The notes under the pieces were generated by a model that saw nothing but the letters and a program-made list of their open reading frames with translations, was not told where the DNA came from and did not search any database. A stretch of 7,657 nucleotides of DNA, taken from a bacterium (GTDB lineage: Bacteria; Bacteroidota; Ignavibacteria; Kapaibacteriales; UBA2268). The number at the start of each line of letters is the position of its first letter. Positions within the stretch are counted from its first letter, which is position 1. Of the stretch, positions 1 through 5,495 are shown one piece after another. The stretch lies in assembly GCA_024710535.1 (NCBI GenBank), contig JANJUO010000079.1, forward strand, positions 1 through 7,657, read 5' to 3'. Made by a program: the position numbers and the translations under genes.

Positions 1-142
1 TTTTAAGTTGGTCGAGCAATGCTTGAAGCGTACCTTTTTTGACTAAATGTGTAAGTCGGAATTTTTCGAGTGCCGCAATATTTTTTATTTCGGCAATTTC
101 CTTTTCGACTATTTCTTTTAATTCTCTTATATCATTAAGCAT
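1..142 (-). CDS. pheS: Phenylalanine--tRNA ligase alpha subunit, N-terminal fragment (cut by window edge)
   Basis: The first 47 codons of PheS are visible, read leftwards from an ATG at 142-140; the rest lies outside the window. PheS carries the catalytic aminoacylation core that charges tRNA-Phe in the cytoplasm, as an alpha2-beta2 tetramer with PheT. The visible part is the N-terminal coiled-coil arm, charged and helical, beginning MLNDIRELKEIVEKEI. It ends in the family-typical stretch 'LTHLVKKGTLQALLDQLK' (residues 30-47), which matches the 'yLGKKGxlt.ll..l' pattern of bacterial PheS. The class II motifs cannot be seen because they lie further in. The start sits 23 nt after the stop of the FtsL-like gene, so co-transcription is likely. 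No good Shine-Dalgarno is visible. Its partner pheT is on the other strand from 2796. The identification rests on a short segment but fits the family well. Confidence 0.85.
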   Translation of the reverse strand, partial: MLNDIRELKEIVEKEIAEIKNIAALEKFRLTHLVKKGTLQALLDQLK

Positions 143-165
143 AAATAAAATCTTTATATTATTGA

Positions 166-507
166 TTATTTTAATTCTTTCGGAGCCGATGTGGGAATGC
201 TCATTTGAAGGTTAGTTTCGGCAATAGGAATAATCCTATCCGGAGCTTCAAGCTGGATAATTTGAGCATTCAATCTTAAATTATAATTTTTTATTTCCTT
301 TTCTGTTTTTTCAAGTTGTCGTATTTCAGTCAGTAAATTATTTATATTACGAACATTAGAAACAATCAAAATGAGAGCCAGAGCAGCAACTACTATAAAG
401 AAGAACAGCATCCATCGATTCAATCTTACCCATTCTTTAATATTGATAAGATTTTCGGGCTCTTCGGGTCCTCTTTTGAAGTCAAATAATGTTTTGAAAA
501 ATCCCAT
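166..507 (-). CDS. FtsL/DivIC-like membrane protein with coiled coil
   Basis: This 113-residue protein has the layout of the septum-formation initiator group (FtsL, FtsB, DivIC). It has a short charged cytoplasmic N-terminus (1-30, Pro/Glu-rich around 14-18) and one hydrophobic membrane segment (about 32-50, WMLFFFIVVAALALILIV). A periplasmic coiled coil follows (about 52-86, Leu/Ile heptads and charged residues), then the segment LEAPDRIIPIAETNLQM (86-102). That last segment resembles the 'ssp.rIe.iAre.LgM' end typical of FtsL. In the family such proteins bind FtsB/DivIC and FtsQ/DivIB and recruit the septal peptidoglycan synthase. The family assignment comes from architecture and this tail, because sequence conservation in the group is poor. 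The gene lies outside any visible division cluster, between a secreted-protein gene and pheS. It could instead be an FtsB-type paralogue or an unrelated one-pass coiled-coil protein. No clear ribosome-binding site precedes the ATG. Confidence 0.7.
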   Translation of the reverse strand: MGFFKTLFDFKRGPEEPENLINIKEWVRLNRWMLFFFIVVAALALILIVSNVRNINNLLTEIRQLEKTEKEIKNYNLRLNAQIIQLEAPDRIIPIAETNLQMSIPTSAPKELK

Positions 508-606
508 ATTTTATCATTTAAAATTATAAAAAGTTGCAAATAAAAAAATGCAATTTAATAATTTTTTTCAAATTATCAATTAATGTAATTTTGTTTATGC
601 CCGATT

Positions 607-1080
607 TTATTCGTCATAAAAGAAAAATTCGCTCAAATCATCGAATTTCACATTGGTTACAATCCAGCCTCTTGAAGGTGATTTATAATATGTGAAAACC
701 CACCTAATTGGATATTTTTCATAAAGACCGATATATCTAATTCTCATATACGAATCAGTTACCTTTTCCGCATTTACCGGCTCGAATCCATAAAATTTAC
801 CATAAAAATCAAATGAAACCAAAGTTTGCTTTACCAAAGAACTCAATTCCTCCTTTTTTTCAAAAATTGGACTTTTTTCAAGTAGATTTTCATAAGCATC
901 TTTGATTTCCTTTTTCCCGATTCTATTGAAAAATTTTGCAATATTATCTTGCAATTCGGTTGGAATATCCACAAAGGTTTCAGTGCCACCGGCAAGTTTT
1001 CTTGCTTTTTGCAAGCCACCGTCTTGCGCCACAGATATTGAAATTGCAAATAAAATCAATAAAATTATTACTTTTTTCAT
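607..1080 (-). CDS. Small Sec-secreted protein of unknown function, NTF2-like in character
   Basis: This 157-residue protein is not a family I can name. The N-terminus is a classical Sec signal peptide: MKK, a hydrophobic core VIILLILFAISIS, then a likely type I cleavage after Ala18 (SVA|QDGG). No lipobox cysteine is present, so it should be soluble in the periplasm or exported. The mature part begins with helical, Lys/Glu-rich sequence (40-90). It ends in an aromatic, strand-like half (91-157) with YGKFYGFEPV, RIRYIGLYEKYPIRWVFTYY, SRGWIVTNVKFDD and a final EFFFYDE. The helices-then-sheet order and the closing 'RWxFTYY..GW.V.nv.fDD' pattern recall small NTF2-like secreted proteins, but this is inference. 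A purine-rich site (GGGGTGA, minus strand 1091-1085) lies 4 nt before the ATG and supports the start. It follows rluB by 32 nt, probably in the same transcript. Confidence 0.85.
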   Translation of the reverse strand: MKKVIILLILFAISISVAQDGGLQKARKLAGGTETFVDIPTELQDNIAKFFNRIGKKEIKDAYENLLEKSPIFEKKEELSSLVKQTLVSFDFYGKFYGFEPVNAEKVTDSYMRIRYIGLYEKYPIRWVFTYYKSPSRGWIVTNVKFDDLSEFFFYDE

Positions 1081-1084
1081 AAAT

Positions 1085-1091
1085 TCACCCC
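1085..1091 (-). promoter_or_regulatory. Probable ribosome-binding site of the secreted protein gene
   Basis: Read on the minus strand this is GGGGTGA, 4 nt before the ATG at 1080. It would pair with the anti-Shine-Dalgarno end of 16S rRNA. It stands out because most starts in this window lack any comparable site. Confidence 0.5.
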
Positions 1092-1112
1092 AAATTATTA
1101 AGAATCAATTAT

Positions 1113-1964
1113 TTAAGAACCAATTTTTAATTTTCTTTTTAATGTATTCACTTCCTTGCCTGTAAGATGTCGATATTCACCACGAGCAAGACCACGTGTG
1201 GTTAATCCTGCAAATTCTTTTCTATCAAGTTGCTTAACCTCGTAGCCGAGATGCTCGAATATTCTTCTGATTTCACGATTTTTCCCTTCAGTAATAGTAA
1301 TAGTACATTTGGTATTATCTTTTGGATTTATTTCCAAAGTACAAGGCTGAGTTTTTCCATCTTCAAGCAGCACCCCATCTGCGATTTTTTGAGCATCAAT
1401 AGGTCTAAGCACTTTATCTAATTTAGCATTATAAGTTCTCATAATCGAATAATTCGGATGAGTTAAACGATATGCAAGTTCGCCATCATTAGTAATCAAA
1501 AGAACTCCTGTGGTATTCCTATCTAATCTGCCAACAGGATATACGCGTTCCTGCTTTTTAACAATATCAAGCACAGTTGTTCTATTTAGGTCATCATTGC
1601 TTGTTGTGATTACATTTTTTGGTTTATTTAATAAAATATAAATATCATGGCGAATTTCTTTAATCGGATCGCCATCCACTGTAATGAAGTCACTTCTTGC
1701 AATTTTTGTACCAAGCTCGGTAACTTGAAGACCATTAACCTTTACAGATCCGTTTTGGATTAGCTCATCTGCTTTTCTGCGGGAGCATACTCCAGAGGCG
1801 GCAAGCCATTTATTGAGACGTATAAACTCATCTTCTTTGATATTAGTGCTTTTCCTGACTGTATCAGATTTTCTGGCAGTTTTTCTAACAGCAGGTTTGA
1901 AGTTATTGCTTTTTTTATCCGAACCAACTTTTCTTTTATTGTCGGAATTAATTTCTTTTTTCAT
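1113..1964 (-). CDS. rluB: RsuA/RluB/RluF-family rRNA pseudouridine synthase
   Basis: This 283-residue enzyme isomerises uridine to pseudouridine in ribosomal RNA, most likely in 23S rRNA helix 80-92 as RluB does. An S4 RNA-binding domain lies at about 47-105 (IRLNKWLAASGVCSRRKADELI, then GSVKVNGLQV). The catalytic domain has the family motif GRLDRNTTGVLLITNDGELA (145-164), with catalytic Asp148, and a downstream KNREIRRIFEHLGYEV (228-243). Residues 1-45 form an extra disordered tail with 15 Lys/Arg, which could add RNA affinity; such tails are common and variable in the family. Start choice: an upstream ATG at 1972 is out of frame and stops after three codons, and the ATG at 1964 gives the full S4 domain. 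RluB rather than RsuA or RluF is favoured by the overall layout but is not proven. It is the first gene of the leftward set and is divergent from the MarR gene. Confidence 0.92.
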   Translation of the reverse strand: MKKEINSDNKRKVGSDKKSNNFKPAVRKTARKSDTVRKSTNIKEDEFIRLNKWLAASGVCSRRKADELIQNGSVKVNGLQVTELGTKIARSDFITVDGDPIKEIRHDIYILLNKPKNVITTSNDDLNRTTVLDIVKKQERVYPVGRLDRNTTGVLLITNDGELAYRLTHPNYSIMRTYNAKLDKVLRPIDAQKIADGVLLEDGKTQPCTLEINPKDNTKCTITITEGKNREIRRIFEHLGYEVKQLDRKEFAGLTTRGLARGEYRHLTGKEVNTLKRKLKIGS

Positions 1965-1972
1965 TTTTTCAT
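1961..1972 (-). other. Three-codon upstream ORF (Met-Lys-Lys-stop) overlapping the rluB start
   Basis: On the minus strand the bases ATGAAAAAATGA encode Met-Lys-Lys and a stop. The final A of the second Lys codon plus the TG of the stop form the ATG of rluB. A ribosome ending here could restart at rluB, but in A-rich DNA the arrangement may be chance. No experiment-like evidence can be seen. Confidence 0.25.
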
Positions 1973-2046
1973 TTTACTAAATTTCCAATTTACAAAATTC
2001 GTAAAAAAAAATTTAATAATCATACTTTTTTTTTATAATATACATT

Positions 2047-2071
2047 TCATTAATACGTATTTACATAATGA
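2047..2071. promoter_or_regulatory. Palindromic site in the rluB/MarR divergent spacer, candidate operator
   Basis: A perfect 10-bp palindrome AATACGTATT (2052-2061) lies inside a looser inverted repeat TCATTA (2047-2052) / TAATGA (2066-2071). MarR proteins are dimers that bind short AT-rich palindromes, often in front of their own gene. The MarR start is 47 nt downstream, so autoregulation is plausible. In AT-rich spacer DNA a palindrome of this size has appreciable chance probability. No convincing -35/-10 pair was found beside it. Confidence 0.3.
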
Positions 2072-2102
2072 CTCATAGAATTGTTTTTTTGACATAATTA
2101 TT

Positions 2103-2110
2103 AAGATAGG
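2103..2110 (+). promoter_or_regulatory. Weak ribosome-binding site that decides the MarR start
   Basis: The bases AAGATAGG end 7 nt before the ATG at 2118, a normal spacing. They end only 1 nt before an in-frame TTG at 2112. This favours the ATG as the true start. Confidence 0.4.
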
Positions 2111-2117
2111 TTTGAAA

Positions 2118-2570
2118 ATGAGACCAAATGACGAAATCGCCATGGATTTAAAGAATGAGTATAGGCAAACTCTCATGAATGTGCTTCTAACAGGTAATTG
2201 GATAGACATTCAAACAACAAAGGTTCTGCGACCTTTCAAAATCTCGCTGACCCAATATAATATTTTGAAAATATTAGAAAATATTCATCCCAAACCAAGT
2301 ACATTAAAGAAAGTTCAGTCACAATTGATTGACCCTATTTCAAACGGTTCAAGAAATATTCATAAACTCACTTTAATGGGATTGATTGAAAAGGAATTCG
2401 ATTCGATAGATAAAAGACAACTGAAATTGAGAATTTCCACAAAAGGAAAAAATCTTCTGAAAAAGATGGATAATGTGATTGATGAAAAAATCGGCAATTC
2501 TCAAGAATTATCAGGGCAAGATTTGATTGTTGCAAATCAAGTTTTAGATAAACTTCGCACTATTTATTGA
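2118..2570 (+). CDS. MarR-family transcriptional regulator
   Basis: This 150-residue protein has the MarR winged-helix layout. N-terminal dimerisation helices (about 5-38) come first, followed by FKISLTQYNILKILENIHPK (40-59), where the first DNA-binding helix begins. The recognition region is IDPISNGSRNIHKLTLMGLI (71-90). The wing has the signature DSIDKRQLKLRISTKG (95-110), close to the family D-x-R-D-x-R pattern. A C-terminal dimer helix (about 111-150) closes it. Length matches the family (140-160). MarR proteins are dimeric repressors or activators, often released from DNA by small phenolic or oxidant ligands. The ligand and targets here cannot be read from sequence. The gene stands alone: no efflux pump, YceI-type protein or reductase is adjacent, and the next gene is pheT after 225 nt. 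ATG 2118 was chosen over TTG 2112 because of spacing to the ribosome-binding site. Confidence 0.88.
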   Translation: MRPNDEIAMDLKNEYRQTLMNVLLTGNWIDIQTTKVLRPFKISLTQYNILKILENIHPKPSTLKKVQSQLIDPISNGSRNIHKLTLMGLIEKEFDSIDKRQLKLRISTKGKNLLKKMDNVIDEKIGNSQELSGQDLIVANQVLDKLRTIY

Positions 2571-2580
2571 TTTATAACAA

Positions 2581-2615
2581 CTGACGGAGCTGTAATAATG
2601 TCTCCGTCAGATTTT
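2581..2615 (+). terminator. Probable intrinsic terminator after the MarR gene
   Basis: A perfect 9-bp stem, CTGACGGAG (2581-2589) with CTCCGTCAG (2602-2610), has a 12-nt loop and is followed by ATTTT. It starts 10 nt after the MarR stop codon. The GC-rich stem in AT-rich DNA and its position support termination. The T-run is short (four) and interrupted by an A, so it may be leaky or act as an RNA-stabilising end. Confidence 0.6.
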
Positions 2616-2634
2616 ACATCTGATGCCAATCAGA
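2605..2634 (+). repeat. Two further hairpins overlapping the terminator stem
   Basis: TCAGAT (2607-2612) pairs with ATCTGA (2618-2623), extendable to 8 bp with one G-U pair. TCTGAT (2619-2624) pairs with ATCAGA (2629-2634) around a GCCA loop. Each uses part of the arm of the hairpin before it, so neighbouring hairpins exclude each other. The function is unknown. The rest of the spacer to pheT (2635-2795) shows only AT-rich sequence and a possible promoter. Confidence 0.45.
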
Positions 2635-2746
2635 AAAGCAAATATTCTCGGATTGAGCAGATTCAATTAAATTAGGCTGTATGCTTAGGATTGAATTTAT
2701 ATATTTTTGAAATTATTATTTCGGAGAATAGCAATAATTCATTAAA

Positions 2747-2774
2747 TTGCAAGTTTTTTGAAATACAGTATTTA
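2747..2774 (+). promoter_or_regulatory. Possible promoter of pheT
   Basis: TTGCAA (2747-2752) and TATTTA (2769-2774) are 16 bp apart, and the pheT ATG is 21 nt after the second box. This resembles a sigma-70 pair, and also loosely the Bacteroidota TTG...TA arrangement. Similar pairs arise easily in AT-rich DNA, so this is only a suggestion. No leader peptide rich in Phe codons was found. Confidence 0.2.
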
Positions 2775-2795
2775 AAATAAATTATCGATCTTAAT

Positions 2796-5210
2796 ATGTT
2801 AATATCTTACAAAAAACTCAAAGAATTTGTTGATTTTGATTATTCGGCAAGCGAATTGGACAATATTCTTACAATGCTTGGCGTTGAAGTTGAGAAAATT
2901 TTCGACAATGGCAAAAAGTACGAAAATTTCTTTGTTGCTTATGTCAATTCAGCAGAAAAGCATCCCGATGCGGATAAACTTACAGTTTGTAATTTAGCAC
3001 TTGCCGACAAAAATCTACAGGTAATTTGCGGTGCCCCTAATGTGGCTCAAGGGCAAAAAGTAGTGCTCGGAGTGTCTGGTGCTATTGTTCCATCAGGCGG
3101 ATTCAAACTCGAAAAAAAGAAAATAAAAGGTCTTGAATCCAAAGGAATGATTTGCTCCCAAAAGGAACTCGATCTTGGCGAAGACTCTGACGGAATATGG
3201 GTTTTGCCAGAAGATGCTCCTGTTGGTACGAAAATTTCCGAATATTTTGATTTGGATGATATATTGTTTGAAATAAGCGTTACGCCAAATAAAGCTGACT
3301 GCTTGAGTCATTTGGGGATTGCTCGTGAAATTGCCGCATATATGGGCAAAAATGTAAAAAAAATTGATATTACACTTAATGAGAGCGATTCGAAAACTGA
3401 AGATTTCGTGAAGGTAATTATCGAATCGCCCGAAAATTGTCCACGATACACTGCAAGAGTTGTAAAAAATATCACGAGTCTTGAATCTCCTGATTGGCTA
3501 AAAAAACATTTATCATTAATTGGACTTCGTTCAATCAATGCTCCGGCAGATGTTACAAATTACGTAATGTATGAAATGGGACAGCCGCTACATGCCTTCG
3601 ATTTGGATACAGTTGCACAAAATACAATCATTGTAAGAAATGCTAATGATGGCGATAAATTTACAAGTTTAGATGGCAAGGAACGCAATTTGGATTCGCA
3701 AATGCTCATGATTTGCGATGCCGAAAAGCCGGTAGCAATCGGTGGAGTTATGGGTGGTCAGAATAGCGAAATTACTGATTCAACAAAAAATATTCTGATT
3801 GAGTCTGCCTTTTTCAATCCGTCATCAGTGCGTAGAACATCGAAGAAATTAGCCTTACAAAGTGATTCTTCATATAGATTTGAACGCGGAGTTGATATTG
3901 ATAATGTTACAACTGCACTCGATAGAGCCGCTCAATTAATTCATCAAATTTGTGGTGGAGAATTAACAGCCGGTATCGTTGACAATTACCCAAATATTAT
4001 CAAAAAGAAAAAAATCGAACTTCGCTTTGCTCGAGCAAATAAAATAATTGGGCTCAATCAAAGTAATGAAGAAATTTGCTCATTGCTTCAACGCCTTGGT
4101 TTTGTTGTTTTGGAGCAAGACAAACATTCCGCATTAATTGAAGTGCCTTCTCAAAGAGTTGATGTATTTGAAGAGATTGATTTGATTGAAGAAATTGCAA
4201 GATTATACAATTATGATAATATTGAGCCAAATTATACATCTTCGATTGATTTCAAATCCGAAGGCATTGCATCGCATTTGTCTGTTCCACCATTACGTAG
4301 AAAAATTCGTAACTATTTTGTGCAAAATGGATTCAATGAAATAATTACTCAAGTGCAAATCGATCCGAAATATGCCGAAATCTATACTGAAAATCCTGTA
4401 AGAATTTCTAATCCTTTAGGAGAAGAATTATCAATTATGCGTCCTTCTGCATTGCCATCAATGCTGAAAATTATCAGACACAACATAAATAATGGCAACC
4501 ACAACTTGAGAATTTTTGAAATTGGCAAAGCATTTTCGCATGTTGAGAATTCAGTTAAAACACATTTGGATGGATTTTTGGAAATTGAGGAACTATGTGT
4601 TGCATTGGTTGGATTATCCGCACCAATTCAATGGGGAACAAGCGAAAGAAAAGTTGATTTCTATGATATTAAAGGTATTGTTCAAGACTTGTTTGAATTT
4701 TTGAAATTAGAAAAATTTGAACTAATTGCCGACGAAAACACACCAGATTTTTCTGCACAATCTCTTGCAATTAAAACAAAAGCCGGAGTTATTGGCACAT
4801 TTGGCTTGGTGAAAGCAGAAATTTTGAAAAAGTTCAGCATTGATGTTCCGGTATATATTGCAAAAATCAATTTCACTTTATTGAATAATGAAAAAGTAAA
4901 AGTATCAAAATATTCTAAGGTATCTGCTTATCCGGTTGTTCAGCGAGATTTGGCATTTGTATTTGATAAATCAGTTAAAGCTGAAGATATCAGAAAAGAA
5001 GTTTTTGCTCAAGGTGGTAAATTGCTAACCAAAGTAGTTTTCTTCGACTTATACGAAGGTAAAAATTTGGGTGTAGATAAGAAAAGTCTTGCATTCTCGA
5101 TGTCATTTTCTTCATTAGAACAAACTTTGACTGATGTTGAAGTAGAATCTGCGGTAAAGAATGTAATCGAAAAAGTAAGTGCAAAATTTGGCGGTATTCT
5201 AAGAGCATAG
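2796..5210 (+). CDS. pheT: Phenylalanine--tRNA ligase beta subunit
   Basis: This is a complete 804-residue PheT, of normal length for the long bacterial form. It partners PheS in the cytoplasmic alpha2-beta2 enzyme; the beta chain binds tRNA and edits mischarged Tyr-tRNA-Phe. Domains in order: the B1 start MLISYKKLKEFVDF; an EMAP-II-like tRNA-binding OB fold (about 42-152, with HPDADKLTVCNL and ICGAPNV); and the B3/B4 editing domain (about 207-395). The editing domain carries INAPADVTNYVMYEMG, QPLHAFD with His266, IGGVMGG and ESAFFNP. Then come B5 (about 402-476, VDVFEEIDLIEEIARLYNYD), a catalytic-like B6/B7 core (about 490-695, ISNPLGEELSIMRPS) and a C-terminal FDX-ACB anticodon-binding domain (about 705-804, YPVVQRDLAFVFD). 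All domains look intact, with no frameshift. The ATG at 2796 matches the family N-terminus. The gene stands alone between two terminator-like hairpins, with no zapA behind it. Confidence 0.97.
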   Translation: MLISYKKLKEFVDFDYSASELDNILTMLGVEVEKIFDNGKKYENFFVAYVNSAEKHPDADKLTVCNLALADKNLQVICGAPNVAQGQKVVLGVSGAIVPSGGFKLEKKKIKGLESKGMICSQKELDLGEDSDGIWVLPEDAPVGTKISEYFDLDDILFEISVTPNKADCLSHLGIAREIAAYMGKNVKKIDITLNESDSKTEDFVKVIIESPENCPRYTARVVKNITSLESPDWLKKHLSLIGLRSINAPADVTNYVMYEMGQPLHAFDLDTVAQNTIIVRNANDGDKFTSLDGKERNLDSQMLMICDAEKPVAIGGVMGGQNSEITDSTKNILIESAFFNPSSVRRTSKKLALQSDSSYRFERGVDIDNVTTALDRAAQLIHQICGGELTAGIVDNYPNIIKKKKIELRFARANKIIGLNQSNEEICSLLQRLGFVVLEQDKHSALIEVPSQRVDVFEEIDLIEEIARLYNYDNIEPNYTSSIDFKSEGIASHLSVPPLRRKIRNYFVQNGFNEIITQVQIDPKYAEIYTENPVRISNPLGEELSIMRPSALPSMLKIIRHNINNGNHNLRIFEIGKAFSHVENSVKTHLDGFLEIEELCVALVGLSAPIQWGTSERKVDFYDIKGIVQDLFEFLKLEKFELIADENTPDFSAQSLAIKTKAGVIGTFGLVKAEILKKFSIDVPVYIAKINFTLLNNEKVKVSKYSKVSAYPVVQRDLAFVFDKSVKAEDIRKEVFAQGGKLLTKVVFFDLYEGKNLGVDKKSLAFSMSFSSLEQTLTDVEVESAVKNVIEKVSAKFGGILRA

Positions 5211-5229
5211 CTTTCTTAGTGAATTTCAG

Positions 5230-5275
5230 GTGCAGGCAAATTTTTCTATTGAATATTTTTGCTTGCACTTTTTTT
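5230..5275 (+). terminator. Rho-independent terminator of pheT
   Basis: GTGCAGGCAAA (5230-5240) pairs with TTTGCTTGCAC (5258-5268): 11 bp with one G-U pair and a 17-nt loop. It is followed directly by seven T (5269-5275). It begins 20 nt after the pheT stop and is the clearest terminator in the window. Confidence 0.85.
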
Positions 5276-5313
5276 GATTATATATAGCAAAGGCGAGGCT
5301 TTCGAATACGTAT

Positions 5314-5361
5314 AATATTTGGCAAATATTGTCAAACAAGGATGTTTGACCTACAATATTT
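5314..5361. repeat. AT-rich palindromes next to and around the first REP-like copy
   Basis: AATATTTG (5314-5321) and CAAATATT (5323-5330) form a perfect 8-bp palindrome around a single G. The same right arm, extended to AAATATTG (5324-5331), is also complementary to CAATATTT (5354-5361). That second pairing would lengthen the REP-like stem to 15 bp with a 4-nt CCTA bulge. The two pairings exclude each other. Confidence 0.5.
5331..5354 (-). repeat. REP-like palindromic element, copy A
   Basis: On the minus strand this reads GTAG followed by a 20-nt palindrome: arms GTCAAACA and TGTTTGAC around TCCT. The plus-strand arms are at 5331-5338 and 5343-5350, with CTAC at 5351-5354. Copy B, 16 nt away, has the same layout in the opposite direction. 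A GTAG-type tetranucleotide at the 5' foot of a palindrome is the hallmark of REP elements mobilised by RAYT (TnpA-REP, Y1) transposases. That this one belongs to such a family is inference. Confidence 0.6.
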
Positions 5362-5370
5362 ATAGACTTA

Positions 5371-5394
5371 GTAGAACAAGCATCCCTGCTTGTT
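5371..5394 (+). repeat. REP-like palindromic element, copy B
   Basis: GTAG (5371-5374) is followed by arms AACAAGCA (5375-5382) and TGCTTGTT (5387-5394) around TCCC. Aligned with copy A in the same orientation, 17 of 24 positions agree. Six of the seven differences fall into three stem base pairs where both sides changed together (two at the foot, one inside), and one is in the loop. Selection on the stem, or transposition of hairpins, would leave this pattern. The GTAG ends of A and B face each other across 16 nt, as in paired REP (REPIN/BIME-like) units. Confidence 0.62.
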
Positions 5395-5411
5395 GCTGAA
5401 ATTTATACTTA

Positions 5412-5469
5412 TTAGACGGCTAAGAAACCGTATGAATAGACACTGTTCTGTCGGTTCTTGCAAGCGACA
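5412..5469 (+). repeat. Run of short overlapping hairpins before queE
   Basis: Several small inverted repeats lie in line: TTAG/CTAA (5412-5415, 5420-5423); ACGG/CCGT (5416-5419, 5428-5431); GACA/TGTC (5439-5442, 5449-5452); and TGTCG/CGACA (5449-5453, 5465-5469). A longer bulged stem also joins AAGAAACCG (5422-5430) with CGGTTCTT (5452-5459). They end 26 nt before the queE ATG. They may be remnants of the same palindromic repeat family or a leader RNA. Single 4-bp arms are weak on their own. Confidence 0.35.
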
Positions 5470-5495
5470 AATTTTTAAATAAAAATAATAATATT

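Noticed and set aside
534..553. TTGCA/TGCAA inverted repeat in the 99-nt gap upstream of the FtsL-like gene, as a terminator
   Set aside because: Only 5 bp with an AT-rich loop and no GC-rich stem; too weak to call a terminator or to split the leftward transcript with confidence.
902..1165. Plus-strand open frame across the secreted-protein gene
   Set aside because: It is antisense to a gene with a clear signal peptide and ribosome-binding site, and its translation shows no recognisable domain.
2089..2094. TTGACA as a -35 box for the MarR gene
   Set aside because: A -10 box at normal distance would fall on 2112-2117, directly against the start codon, and the sequence there (TTGAAA) is not a -10 box.
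2112..2117. TTG start two codons upstream of the MarR ATG
   Set aside because: It lies only 1 nt after the AGG of the ribosome-binding site, whereas ATG 2118 has normal spacing and is the commoner start codon.
2702..2709. TATTTTTG as a Bacteroidota -7 element for pheT
   Set aside because: It fits TAnnTTTG, but no TTG lies 19-21 nt upstream; the nearest upstream TTGs are at the wrong distances.
4990..5268. Minus-strand open frame over the pheT 3' end and terminator
   Set aside because: It lies opposite the conserved FDX-ACB domain and begins inside the terminator hairpin; its composition is that of antisense sequence.
5449..5495. preQ1 riboswitch before queE
   Set aside because: A TGTCG/CGACA stem with a GTTCTTGCAAG loop followed by an A-rich tail superficially fits preQ1-I. 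However, I could not find the tail-to-loop pseudoknot pairing or the conserved loop cytosine context.
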